Assembly (NCBI GenBank): GCA_948567375.1
Contig: OX419757.1
Span: 74,407,836-74,471,835, forward strand
Source: Lunularia cruciata
Lineage: Eukaryota; Streptophyta; Marchantiopsida; Lunulariales; Lunulariaceae
Reading direction: 5' to 3'
Length of the DNA stretch: 64,000 bases
In this document: positions 1-12,500 of the stretch, one piece after another
Layout: every line of letters begins with the position of its first letter
Numbering within the stretch: position 1 is the first letter of the stretch
The notes under the pieces: generated by a model
What the model saw: only the letters and a program-made list of their open reading frames with translations
Told to the model about the DNA's origin: nothing
Databases searched by the model: none
Program-made: the position numbers and the translations under genes

Positions 1-1430
1 TTAGAGCTCTCTTATCCACTACTTTGGCCATGCTAGGTTGTGTATTTCCCTCCTTTGTAGACAATATCACATTGTGGCCCCGTAGATCAGATTATGCATG
101 CCTTTGATCACTTCACTACTGAGCTATGTCTTGTAGGCTTGAGAGTCAAGGTTTCAAAGTGCAGAGCATGGTTGCTTTTAGGTATCTCTCTCCATCTTGA
201 GCTTTCAAAAGGGTGTGTCACATCTACAAATAGACTACCTATTCTTGGAGTGCTAGTAGGATCCGATGATTTTGTCACATGCTTCTTAGACGTTGCCCTT
301 GCATATATATGCCCACATAAAGATACTCTTTATGTGGATGACATTCCTCTACTAGGAGATCCATAGGTGGAAACTCTCCTCTATTATTGCTCATTGATTG
401 ACTCACCATCTAAGCATGATTCCTCCTTTCTTGACTTTCCTATCACGCTTGAGAGCTTTTGATAAGAGGATTATGGGAGTCTTTGGTGATATCATCAGAG
501 TATGGGCATTTGAGCGTATGACAAGAGATTTGGCTTGTAGACATCTCTATCAATCTTCTATGGAGGGGTATGCCTATTATCTATGGAGGAGATTGCACCT
601 ATAATATTTTTGGGTAGTTGGCTCTCTTGACACCCCTACTTTCTTCCCATTTTGTGGTTGTTGATAGGCCAGTTTTGGAGACATATGTGACAAAGGTGGA
701 GGAGGAATCCTTTTCTCTCCAAGTGTTATTGTGGCATATGAGAGATGGTGTATCCTTGCAAGCACGAGAGGATTTTCCATCCTTTGCTTCACTACCGTCA
801 GATTGGACTAGAGGTTTGTAGTCTTCCTTGATGGAGCAATAATGTCAACATATGTTACATTCTCTCTTAGTTGACTCATCCATTCCTCGGGCCACTAGAG
901 TATGTCTTCATTCTTGCTCTAGCAAAGATGTAGACTCTTGGATCCTAGCTCTACAACGCATACGGGCATTTTGACTTGCACTAGGCACCTTCTCTACAAC
1001 GATGAGGTTTTGCCTAGGTTTGGTCCACACATCTGCATCTTTGTTACTCTTGTGAGTGTGGTTCTACACTAGATGCAACAGTGGTCCATATGACATGGTG
1101 TCCTTTTGGAGGACAAAGGATAGCTACCATGATGCAATCAAGGATATAGTGTTTGTTATGGTACGAGAGAGTGGATACCTTGCTTGGAGGGAACATTCAT
1201 ATTCTTTGCAGATGACATATATTAGAGAAGACTTATACTTGATTCGAGATGATCAGATGATAATGGCGGATGTTGTGGTTATAGATCCTACACATGATGT
1301 AGTTTTGGAGAGAATGATTACTAATCCTCATGGATGGATGGCGAGCGGAGCAACAACATGTAAGGTCTCCAAGTATAGGGGTATGCAACGAGTTCACCTT
1401 TGGAGTTATATGGAGTGATGGACATGACAT
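1..1430 (+). mobile_element. Decayed non-LTR retrotransposon: RT C-terminal part plus downstream endonuclease-like region
   Basis: Remnant of a non-LTR (LINE-type) reverse transcriptase, read as broken segments on +. At 94-366 the order GLRVKVSKCRAW ... LPILGVLVGSDDFV ... IPLLGDP matches the pattern 'GL-V---KC-AW ... ILG-P-GS--FV ... LPLL-DP' that I recall from the RT region of large plant and moss non-LTR elements. 398-604 (FDKRIMGVFGDII) continues it after a frame break. 1056-1418 has AIKDIVFVMVRESGY followed by ADVVVIDPT, which resembles the C-terminal region next to the restriction-like endonuclease of R2/Utopia-type elements. Stops and frameshifts separate the segments, so nothing is functional. 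The 5' part lies beyond the window edge. The family call is by pattern memory and the clade is uncertain. Confidence 0.55.
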
Positions 1431-1551
1431 TTGACATGTTTGTCAAAGAGTGCTCGAGCGATTGTTATATTAGATATTAGAGGGTATCACTTTCACTATC
1501 ATACTTTATAGAATACTTTAGACCCCGTATGTCTATTGGTTTACCGGGATA

Positions 1552-1771
1552 GTGCAATCTCTAGTAGAATAATAACACTAGGTGATATTTTTTCATATGT
1601 TCCATCGGTTTGTAGACATTACAACTTACATAGCTTAGATATCTTAGATGCGAATAGGGCAGATTTCTCATATCGAAACTATTGGAACCTAGTTCCATTT
1701 TACCTCTTCGGTCCCTCCATTGTCCGATCCTTCGTGAGTTCTGCGTGGTCGCCTCTCTCCTCTATTTAGGA
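1552..1771 (+). repeat. Dispersed repeat family R1, copy 1
   Basis: Noncoding segment sharing a block order with four other places in the window: a 'cactaggtgat' block, then 'agggcagatttctcatat', then 'attgga...tagttccattttacctctt', then 'tgcgtggtcgcct'. The same blocks recur near 57925-58420 (+) and reverse-complemented near 13600-13800, 45545-45690 and 61715-61810. No reading frame is conserved between copies. It could be an old SINE, MITE or LTR fragment. Ends are approximate. Confidence 0.5.
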
Positions 1772-1999
1772 CATCTTTACTTTTGAAGTAGAAATTTCTG
1801 GAACCGTTAGTTCATCGTCTACGCGGCATCTACTCTAGTACAGTCAGCGTTGATAATCTGCTAGAGGTATTACCGTCAACCTTAGTCCCAGGTACGGTAA
1901 TCCGAACACTTCTAGAATGAGAGATCTGGACAATTTGGGCTAAACTGGCGGCACTTGTATCTAGAGACGAAAGTCACTGGTGTGTCAGGATGGGGGGAT

Positions 2000-2870
2000 A
2001 ATAATGGCAAGTGCCTGTTCGAGTCGCGGGGCCCTTTACACTCCGTTTGGCGCGCATGCTTCCGTCGTTCCTCTTTCCTTCCATGCGCCGGGTGATGAGA
2101 CGACGGAAGCAGCAGCAGCTTTTGTCGTCGAGTTGGGTTGCGGTGCCCTTCACGGAAGTGTGAAAGAGGGGAAGGCGGAGGAGCGCGGACGCCGCTGCGG
2201 CAGTGTTGTGGAGCTTGCACTGGCTTTGCTCCTCCATCGCGGGGTGCTGCTCCTGCTCCCATCGTCGTGGATGCTTCTTTTCGTTGCGACTTTATGATCC
2301 ACCTTTTCCTTTTTCTTCCATCCTCTTCCATTCACTGTTACTACGTACCTCCTGGTGCAGCGGCCCTGCCCTCCTCTTGTTGTGCTGATCTTGCTGCCTT
2401 GCTTGTTGCTGGTGGTGGTGCACCTCGTCCTCCTGCATCTGCTCCTGCTCCTGCTAGTGGTAGCGTCTTCGCTGTCGAGGCGCGTTGAGGAGTCTTGTTG
2501 TTGCGCGGGGCGGTGGTGGATTGTGAGGAAGCCGGATTTGGAGGCGCGCTGCTTGTGCTTGTCTCGGGTTCGGTTTATTTTCGATTCATTAAAAAAATTG
2601 AGGGAGATTTGGAAGGCAGAGGTCAAAGAAGCAGGAGAGCGTGAGACGCTGTGTTGTGAAGAGGCTGATTGGATTCACGAGGAGGGGCTGGAGGAAGGAA
2701 AGGGTGAAAGGAGGCGGAATTAGGGAGGGAGGAAGGGTGGTGGTTGCTTGATTACTAGTAGAGAGCTGATTTGAAGCGTTAAGGGAGAGATCAACTGTGT
2801 GGAGGTGCATTCTGGGCGGGAGATCCATCGATTGATTGCCGAAGGTACACTAAGTAAGAAGAGAGCGTGG
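2000..2870 (+). promoter_or_regulatory. GC-rich segment, probable promoter/leader zone of the E2 gene
   Basis: Base composition rises abruptly to CpG-containing, GC-rich DNA with long pyrimidine and then purine stretches, roughly 1.2-2 kb before the E2 start codon. The several overlapping open frames here, on both strands, are low-complexity (Ser/Arg/Leu/Pro-rich) and resemble no protein I know, so I read them as chance frames in GC-rich DNA. A similar island precedes the kinesin gene. That it is a promoter or 5' UTR is inferred from composition and position only; no TATA box or start site was fixed. 2871-4108 holds no recognisable feature. Confidence 0.3.
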
Positions 2871-4108
2871 CGCCGGGGCACTGCGTCGTTGTTGATCCTT
2901 CATTTGCAGACTTCGATGCTTAGATCTAGGCCCGTAACGCCGTTGTATTTTCACGGTTACTTTTGCGTATGCCTTGCATTTTGGATGTTAATCTTCATCC
3001 GTTCACACACCTCGAGGACTTGTATGAGATTTCAGCAAAGGGAGATTTGATTGTTCTGCTAGTGCACGAAATCCTATCTTTTCACTTGTGGATGTTGCTA
3101 ACTTCGTCAGGTTGGCCGGACAGTCCACTTTGGTTCCGTGGGTTTTTCCATTGACTCGGTGATCGCAATTGTGAGACAGAGACATAGAGACAGTGATAGT
3201 CAAGTTATTGCGAATATTGAGTACATCATTGATTCTATTTTGCAATTGTACGTTATGAGATCCTGTATCCCTTAGTTTGTCTTGTTCAATCTCTTTTGAC
3301 TACCTAATTCGTCTTTCCAAGGGAAACCTCAGATTTTGTAGTGAAGAAGATAGTTTAAGGTATTTAATCTCAGGAAACATCGATCGTAGGCCGAATCAGG
3401 TGGCGATGTATTTAACCAACTAGTGTATTCCATATTTCGGACATTTGAGTAGCTGTGCCCTGTCATTTTAGGACCTTCTACGTGATTTGCTAACCTTAGT
3501 CCAGCTCAATAGTCGGTGCTGATCATCTTTTCACGCCGGCATAGAGTAGGCTGATTTCATTCCGCACGAGCGAACTCGCGCAGCTTCTTGAGTTGAGCGT
3601 CTCATCCTCGTACCCCGCACCACATAAATTGAGTCTCTGACGTGTCCGATGCTCTTGTATTGCTCGAGGTGTGTTCTAATTTCACGTAACTCATAACACT
3701 TCTGTTATAAATCAGCAAGAAACAGTTTGAGTAAGACTCAGGTTGTGTGCGACATAACTCATATCTTCGGCTTCATGTATATGCCTCCACATTTTGATCA
3801 CTCCGCTTCTGGTGGAGGCGTAAAGCTTGCAATTGATTGAATCAAGCAAGAAACGGGCATATGACTGGATAGAACAACGTAATTGTATAAGCGAAATGTT
3901 TAACATCATTTTAACAACGACCTTTCCAGTCTATTGGTAGCTCCAATCTGAATGTTTTCCTGATGTGTCGTCTATAGCTCCGGGATCCGAAACGTAGATG
4001 TGATTCAAGCTCCAGGTGGGCGATTCGCTGACCGAAATTGTGTGATTTTTTTGAATTTCACTTTCAGCCTTCCAGGGAAGACAACTGGAAGCCAGGAGAG
4101 GAGGCAAG

Positions 4109-5850
4109 ATGATGTCATCTGCCCAATTACGGCTGATGTCAGATTTGAAGGCCATTCGACAGGAGCCTCCGGAGGTGAGGTTTCGTTTTCTAAACTGCCA
4201 GTAGAGTTGTATATCTGCTGAAACTTGCGAAAAATCCGATGCTATTCTGTTTAGAGTCGAGTGTACTTATCACGGAGGAGACCTCTTTAGCTGCGATAAA
4301 GGTGGCCTCGAAAGAGTAGTACAATATCAATTTCTTGTTCTCAGAAGTTGCAGATAATTCCCGGCAGCAGAGTAGGTGCGATTGCTGGTTTTTCTATCGC
4401 AAATGTTCAGCTTAATTTGATGCACGTTGATACATGCAAGCTTTGATTGGCTTGTTGAAGGAAGAAAAGCCGGCACCACTCTCTGGGAGGTTGCTGTTTT
4501 TGGACAAGACGGTTTTTGACGGTCTAGGTTATTTTTAGTCTGGAGTGTGGAGTCATGTCCGCGATAGAAGCATCGTGCAATAAAATCAAATGAACAGACC
4601 AGTATTACACCAATGTTTAAAAAGTAATTTAGAAAGTCATTTAAAAAGTCCGCCAAATATCTCCTTGTCAAGGCGGAAACCTTATAGCGATTATTAAACC
4701 TCAGAGGTCAAGTGGTGTTAATAAAATTCGATGCGGTTGCAGGGATGCAGTGCAAGTCCACATGGTGAAGAGAACTTGTTCGTGTGGGGTGCAACTATTT
4801 TTGGCCCCGATGAAACACCATGGGAAGGTAGCACCTCATCATATCTCTGGAGTACTGCTGTTTCTTTGATACTGTGGCAGTTCTTTTGCATGGTATATAG
4901 AGATGTGTGTTTCCTCGTTCGGTATTAAACTGCATGAATTTGAACTAATGTGATGGAAATCAGGTGGGATTTTTTCTCTGAGATTGATATTCGGTGAGCA
5001 CTACCCGGAGAAGCCACCTCGTGTGCGCTTCACATCTGATGTTTTCCACCCAAATGGTAAGCTTCTCAGAATCTGAGAACAGCTTGCCACCTGTTCAATT
5101 GCTCTCTAAATTATTGTTTGTATGATTGCTTTTGGCTCAGTTTTGACATCACTTTTGAATTCTAGTTTAGCCAAGCATCACCGACTACTACTTGAAAAGT
5201 TACGCAGTTTTCTGTGTGTTCAACTCAACTGTGTGACATGTGGTACTCTTCTGCAGTGTACAGTGATGGAACCCTCTGCATGGATATCATTCAAGATGCA
5301 TGGTCGCCGTGTCACAACATTTGTACCATTCTTACATCGATCCAAGTATGTGCCCTCGCGAAAAAAAAGACGCCTGGTTATTGTCATAAGTTTTGGCTAG
5401 GGTTGGGAGCTCTACATAGCTAAGAAAGCTTTGTTTACTGTTTATGTGGGATCATTTTGACTTTGATATTTCAAAAGTAGCTGAGAATCGTTCCTTGCTG
5501 TCAGTCTCTTTTGACAGACCCTAATCCAGCCAGTCCTGCGAATCCTGAAGCTGCTTCACTTTATCAGAATGATATTATTCAGTACAACAGGTACGTCTGT
5601 ATTATCTGTTTACTCTTACTTCCTAGCTGACTCGCCAGCTTGTCCAGAGGAGCCGAGCCAGCGAGTCCCCTTAGTATTCTGCTGTTAAGGACCTTTTCTC
5701 CTGGTTCCTACGTCTGCCTCTAGAGGCTATTCGTCAGGATTCGTGGTGGAGTTTATTCTGACTTCAGTATACTCTGCTAATACTTCTGGTCGTGGCCTTT
5801 TCAGGAAAGTGCGCCTTTGTGTTCGGAAGTCTTTGGATTGCGCGTCATGA
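4109..5850 (+). CDS. Ubiquitin-conjugating enzyme E2, RAD6/UBC2-like (6 exons, 154 aa)
   Basis: E2 enzyme: takes ubiquitin from E1 as a thioester on its catalytic Cys and passes it to substrates with an E3. Exons 4109-4174, 4743-4827, 4964-5056, 5257-5345, 5505-5590 and 5805-5850 join in frame with GT-AG borders and end in TGA. The whole UBC fold is present: N-terminal helix ([18 protein letters not shown]), [16 protein letters not shown], the HPN motif at residues 79-81, the active-site Cys at residue 89 ([15 protein letters not shown]), and [13 protein letters not shown]. The length equals the RAD6/UBC2 norm. Two adjacent ATGs open exon 1; I chose the first. Relatives act in the nucleus on histone H2B and PCNA. 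It has EGCSASP where plant RAD6 proteins have AGISGAP, so it may be a separate RAD6-like paralogue rather than the orthologue. An AATAAA at 6494-6499 is a possible poly(A) signal. The E2 call is very sure; the exact clade is not. Confidence 0.95.
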
Positions 5851-8800
5851 CAACCTTGCCATTTCACATGGTGCACTCTTGTTTGTGGAAGCTTGTCGAG
5901 TTACCGCGCTAGGCATTGCGTTCCTTCAGTGCTGACTTTTGCGCTTTTGTAAGATTTTCATTTTGGAAGCCCCCCAGAAATTCGACAGACAGATTTGATA
6001 TGCTTTAAGAAGTGAAGTCAGAACTGGGCAACTGATATGGTGGTTGAGGTGGATGGCCAAATTTGAAAATCTCCTGTACAGCTTGGAGTGGTTTAGCGAG
6101 GTAGTTGTCGATGGGCTTGGCATGTAGGGTTTGGTTTGTGCTCAGTGGTCCAGTGCGCAAACTATAGAGCAGGTTGAAGCTTGCTATTTTCATGTAACAT
6201 ATCCATTTAATATTATGGTCAACTGAGAGGAGACCAGATCAGACTCAGTGGGACATTTTACCTTTTGGGATTGCTTGCCCTATTACATGGTCAGGACGGC
6301 TTCTCTTTGCCTGTACTTTCAAGTATCAGCGAAGTTATTATAATGCCTTCACTCATCAAATGCAGGGTTTTTATCAACTTTTTAGGTCAAAATCAGCAGT
6401 TTGAGTCTCGTTCCTCGATCGCTCAATTTCACATCAGCCAGTTTGCACTCATGTTTGACTTGAGATTCGAGACAAATCTGCACAATTGGAATCAATAAAA
6501 GGAGAAAAGTTATCACCTCCGAACATGCCTTTTTGCTGATGTGGTAAAGCTTCTACTCTTTCATTGGCGAATACGGGACCAGCGATTCATCTCCACCGCC
6601 TTCTGGAGGTTTGAAATTTGAAATGGGTCGTCCAACTTTCCGTCTCGTTGGAGTTAGTTAAGCAGCTACTGACTTGCACGTAGTGCGGTCGAGTAAAGCC
6701 GTTGTCTGAATGACGTAGAATGTTCCTGTCGGCTTGCGTCAGGAGCTGCCATCAGCATCTACGTCTGAGAAGCTGGTCGTACTTATCTACGGTACAGTCC
6801 GCGGATAGCCCTTTACTTTGTAGCTCAGATCCGACTACGAGTCTACGTGCATTTCCGTAAAATTACTGCAACGGACTTGCGATGCTAATATAAAGTATTG
6901 TAGCTGTCGAACCAGATTACTGCAGAATAACCACGCTGGAGCCGGTTGCTCTCACGATCCACATTGATCTTTCTGTGTCGCTCCTTTTTCACCGGATAGC
7001 TGTACTTAGCTTTCAATTTTGAAACGAGATCTCTCGAGAGGAACTGTTGGGGAACTTCCGTTCTTTCGCCCTCGAAGTCTCAAGGAGGACGCATGTTTAA
7101 ACTTGAGCATCTTAGAACAGTAGTAACCACGGCAATCACGGTCCTTTCTTCACAGATAACAATTGGCACCTATGTACAGATATTTCTCTACCATGTGAGT
7201 CAATACTACTTCGTCCCTCCGGTTTGATTATCACCGAAAGTGCATTGCTTTTGTAAATCTCGTCAGATGTTCTCTTGCGCCTCTTTGTGAAAAGCGTCCC
7301 ACTGATCTGTTTCATAAAATTTTCAGCTGAGACATTGTTCTTTGAAGGCATCACGAATCTTACAGTCAAGCTTAAGCTGTATGCCCAGTGAGCCCAATGC
7401 TTTCAGATTGTATACATGTAGGATCTCGGAGGTGACAGACTTAATCTGAAACTAATGACAACACTTTATGAGTTTTGGATAATGCCATTAGAAGCTAGAG
7501 TCTCTCACGCTCGGTGACAGCACAACACCTGACATCACTCCACATTTGCGGTATTTGTCGATTGGAGCCACTTTGATTCCTCGTATGTATGATTTATACT
7601 ACTGTATAAAGAAAGGAGTTGTGGATTATCTGCAACTGTAGAACCACAAAGCTGTACTTATTTTGTCGGTAAAGAGAATGCAATACGCTTCGGGCGTTTT
7701 CCTGATATTGGAAGAATTCTCTGAATGTAAGGCGATTTTGATACATGGAAAGAAGACAAGATGGGGACATGCACTACCGAGCAATGTCGTCGATAAGGAT
7801 TTGGTGATGCAAGTACTATGCGCCAAGAGCCTCTCATCAATCTTTCCATCGAGCAACAATCAGAGTAGTCGACTCACGAGTAAAGTATTTCTTTAAATGT
7901 GCGAATACCGCAACTCCTTTATGTCTGTAGTAACAAGCATCTAGACCACTCGTGAGTACCGTATTTCCTTTGGAACACGTATCCTGAAACACGATTCCAA
8001 TTGATCCTTTTCCACCAAGAATGCCAAGGATGCAAACGAAAGCATGCTCATGGATTAAGCGGGCATGTTTGGATATCAACCTCTATCAAGGAGCTCCTGA
8101 AATTTGTAGGTCCTTGTGCCTGCTTCAGGAGAACGTCCTCACCAACTGGAAGTATATATTCAGCTCCCTTCCAACTCGACCTTTTGATGACTAACCATCA
8201 CGGAACCAGCTCATTGAAGAACACCTTTTGCAGACGGCTAGGCACTGATGTATCTATTCGCATTGATTGGGTTTTCTTTGTGCAGATTGGAATTATGAAG
8301 CTGACATGCACTCTAGCAATCAAGAATCTTACTTATCATCCCTATATTGCGTTTAAGATCTAGGAAACTGACATCGGCCGATAATTATGATTTGCTCTCA
8401 GCATCCGCTGAAGATTTAACTACAGCATTGCCGTGGGCGTGTGATGTACACCTCTCGATGTGTTACTGCCGCACCGAACCTCTAACAGGGCTGTGACTGC
8501 TGCCACATTCAACCCTCGATGCTAACAACCAACAATTGACTACTCTATGTGTTTGGAAACAGTGAATCCGTCAAGTGTCTAGCCTTATTACTCTTCTTCT
8601 CTTCGAATAGAGTAATACATCTGTGAAAGTTCATTCTTCCAGGTGGTTTCCAAATACAGGATACGCAACCGAGAATGGGACCCGTTCGATGACTTGTCTA
8701 AAAACCCACCATGGACTCCTTATATCCTGTTACGAGGACAGTGTGTTAAATTCAGATCTCGGAGTCCATATCCAAGGCAGAAGTTGATTCATATCGTACA

Positions 8801-9297
8801 ATACTGGAGTACCATCCAGGAGTATGGACTTGTCCTTTATGGTTTTGATTCTACTTGCCAATGTCCACTCATCATGCACGTCACTGAATCGAGGAAGGAC
8901 CTAATCGACTTGATCATGCATTTGAGATCTTTGAGATTCTTCATAAGTCCAGCCCAACCTGAAGGCACCAATAATCAATCATTTTCATCCCGTGTTCGAA
9001 GAAGCACTGTGTAGTACTGTACTGTGCTCGAGTCTGGACGAAGCCCCTGTTGAGAATATCATTCTCTCCTGTAGATTCCTATAAGCATCCATCGTGTTTC
9101 CCCGCCCCAGGTTTGGAAACAACAATCAACTATCTGCGCTGTCTTGCTCCTCTTCTGTCCCGGCTTGTTCTTCTCGCCACTCTTCAGGGGAACGAACGTA
9201 AGAGAAGCCAGTACTAGTGCTGCTTCTCGCCATCGCTATCCATAACGTTCTTCGTATTGTGCAGCAGTTCAAGTGATGCCTTCCATGAATGTTTATA
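5851..9297. other. 3' region of the E2 gene and intergenic DNA, no recognised gene
   Basis: Beyond a possible 3' UTR (to about 6500) nothing was recognised. The longest open frame is 8643-9014 (+, 123 aa, beginning MVSKYRIRNREWDPFDDL), which follows an AG acceptor-like site at about 8641. It matches no family I know and has no domain, signal peptide or membrane segment I can point to. It could be a chance frame or an exon of an unknown gene. Confidence 0.3.
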
Positions 9298-9585
9298 GTT
9301 TGATGAAGCTTTCCTTAATAACGTTTAACGTAAGAGGTTTATGAACATTAATTATACGTTTAAAATGGATGCTGAACAACAGTACGTAACATATGTTTGT
9401 ATACTCTTAATATACTCCTTTTAGTTCATTTTCTATGTGTTTTCAGTTTGATGATGCTTTTGTTAATAATTTTCAACGCCATAGGTTTGTGCAAATTAAT
9501 TATATGTTTTAAATGGATGCTGAACACTATGTAACATTGGTTTATATACTCCTTAATGTACTTCTTTTGGTTAATCTTTTATGAG
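9298..9585 (+). repeat. Tandem duplication, 2 copies, period about 148 bp
   Basis: Two adjacent diverged copies, starting at 9298 and 9446. Both begin GTTTGATGA and both contain 'aaatggatgctgaaca' and 'tatactcctt' or a close variant in the same order. AT-rich, with no coding potential seen. Identity was judged by eye. Confidence 0.7.
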
Positions 9586-12500
9586 TGAAATTCAAGTTGA
9601 GTTGACTAACTTCATCTCTAATTTTTAAAGTATCGATCCAATTTAGTTTGGATTTCTAGAGGATCGAGTACAGGTATCTTCGTTTTGGATTAAGTTTGTT
9701 CCATTATTCGCTCTACCTTAAAGCTTATTTTGTTAATATAAGGAGCCTGGTTAGCAGGCCGGTACGGTTTTAAAGCTAATGCAGGACTTTCCCCCTTCAT
9801 CTTAAATTAGTTTACTTGGATACTTTTGATAAGGAATGCCTTCAAACATATGATTTGAGTGGAATTAAGTAAACCATGGATTTAAACTAGTGTTCATTAG
9901 TTTATTCTGACTCGATCTTAGTGTAGTTATATGTATTTTTCATCAACCTTCACTAGTTATAACTGTACGAAAGAGAAAAAGAGCAGGATATTGCATGACT
10001 TTTACAAAACAACTCATGATATTAAATAATATTTGAAAATGACAATAAAATTCACGGGACAACCACACAAGCCGAAGAGAATTATTCGTAGATACCCCGT
10101 AGTTAATGAGTTCGGAGCCTATCCCCATGAGCAGCAGCAGCAATGTTCCAGAAAATACTGTACCCTCATAAATACGTAGAAGACACTACGCATCAACTTG
10201 ACGAAGATTCTGAAGTACTCGAACCTTCACCGTATAGCATCATGAGAGCATCCTGAGCCAGATCCCGGATTCTACGGTGTACTCAGTTGTTGCTATTATA
10301 CTTTAGATATGGGTACTTAATGGCACGTCCTTCGAGGCGCGATCCAGTCATACCCAGTCAAGGATGTAACCAGTCTACAGATCTAGACTGCGTGTTCTAA
10401 ATAAGCAGGTTGGGAATTTGGGTAAGTATGATCCGAAGTTATGATCTCCCTTTGATTTCAATATCTCCTTCCTTTCATCGGAGAGAAAATCTGGATAGAT
10501 TCATTTCTTGTTTCGCAGATGTCTGATTTCATTCATCTATCCAGAAAAGGGTCATGCGAAGAATCCATGAGTTGAAATAAGAGTTCAAGCAGCACGCTTG
10601 TGTGGTATATGTTGCAAAGCAATCAGACCTTTTAGCATTAGGCCAGTTTTTGAAATTGCATCCGCATTACAGCTTCGTTGATCATGGGGCATGAAAGGGC
10701 GTGCTGTGCTTCGGTGGACACTGGATAACAACCATGATTGCTGTCAAGATGTATCGTATACTATAATTATGTAAAAATATGCCAAAACTTGTGAAAAAAT
10801 TGTAGCGATGATGGAAATGTATGGGTGCTGAAACATGACATAGTCCATGGGAGTAGCCGCAAGATGACCCAACTCAGCGAATGTGATTGTGGTGATGGTC
10901 AGGGCCACTATTTGTGAAGAGCAACCATGAACGTATGATCTCTCGTACGTGACTTTTGACACTTCACACGATGCTGCCGCTTTAAACTTTACGATAAAGT
11001 TTGACCCATAGGTGGGATTCGTTGTGCGGTGATCATGACGTGCTAGTTGAATGGCTTAAAAATTGAGTGCGGCATCGATTACTTTCGCGTTTTCTCTAGC
11101 CTTCTTTCCAGCAACAACTGCCTACTCTAGCGAGTCACCATTTGTGCTCGAAGTTGCACTGGAGTTCATGGGAATTGCGGTTTGCGGTTTGTGCGTAGTG
11201 AGTAGCACTTTATGCGTTTGAGTTACAGCGTCTGACGAAATTGATGGCATGCAAAGGAGCGCATGGCGACTTGGGCTGCCATGGTCTAGTTCGTCGTCTC
11301 AAATCTGTGATGGGAAAGAGTTTTCATAGTCACAATAATGCTCTGGTGATGCCTGCCTATGTGGTACGAGTTAGTGTGCAACAGCAACCTCATGTCTTCT
11401 CTCTCTGCTGTGTTAGTACGGGCCTAAAAAGACGTGCAGGATGAGATGAAGGTCGTCTTGCATTGACGTTGTATTGCGTAGATAGGTTACGAGACCGTAC
11501 CTTAAGCTTAGCTACGACAGAAAACCAGCTCCGGTAAGTTTTTTGAGAACCAGATATTTGTTTCGGACGACGCCAATCAGATCAAGACTCGGAATAAGAT
11601 TCTTCGGAGTCACAGCACATACTAGCTTCATTTCAGCAGATAAGAACCTGATCCTATTGTCGACCTTGGTGGACAGATTCTCGATCTTCATCTCCTCCAG
11701 CCCCAAAACAGCTCAAAATAGTTCCCCAGTTCGAGATCTTAAGTTCACATGGTCAGGTGATTCTGGTCAAATCGTGCAGCACGATCTCATATTTCCGGTT
11801 TCGGATTATATTACTATTATGAAGTAAAGTTCAGGATTCATTGAGCCATAACCATGTGACTCGAGGTCCTAAATGTTGCATGCGGTGACTTTCAGACCTT
11901 CAAACTTCCCATTCACAGAGTTCTAGCTGGAACGTCAGAATTCGTTGTTAAATATGTTTACCTGGAGAAACCGAATGGCCTACGGTGGCAAACGAAGCTT
12001 GGTAACGGATGTTTCTAAATTTTAAGTTTACATATACTCTATAATATATGGGCGGAGGATGTTCCGGGTACATATCTCAAGGATCTACTGTGAAAGGCCA
12101 ACGAATTAGAATAACTGAAGCTGCTAAACAACTGCCGGTCGTCAACTCGGTTGCTATGTTACACTCTTAGATTGCCCGGTACTGTACGAGACCCGAAGTG
12201 ACTACTGTTTGTGAAAGAGACATCTTTGACACCTCCTATATTCTGTTACAGTACAGGTGGTGATCACAGAAGTCGTGTTGTGTTCGATAAGTAAATTGGC
12301 GGTCAGTTACATGATTTGATATAGCATGCATGTGCACGACGTAAGGTTATGGAAATTCGTGTGATTATTGAAAATCTGCAGCACTAGACTTTCAGAACAC
12401 ACATGTTGGGCTTCGAGTTGACTCCATGCCTGTAGGGAATGTCGCCATTGCTATTCGCCTGGCTACCTTATTTATACTGTACTGCTAGCTGCACGGTGTG

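Noticed and set aside
328-345. TLYVDDI, resembling the catalytic YVDD of copia reverse transcriptase
   Set aside because: It lies downstream of KC-AW and ILG-x-x-GS motifs, where non-LTR elements have an LPLL-DP block. The surrounding residues do not fit copia, so the YVDD is probably coincidental.
2138-2723. Overlapping open frames of 105-158 aa in the GC-rich segment
   Set aside because: Low-complexity frames open on both strands, with no homology pattern and composition driven by GC content.
8643-9014. 123-aa open frame as a confident gene
   Set aside because: No family recognised, no clear exon partners, and the length is within chance range for this region; kept only as a note in the intergenic entry.
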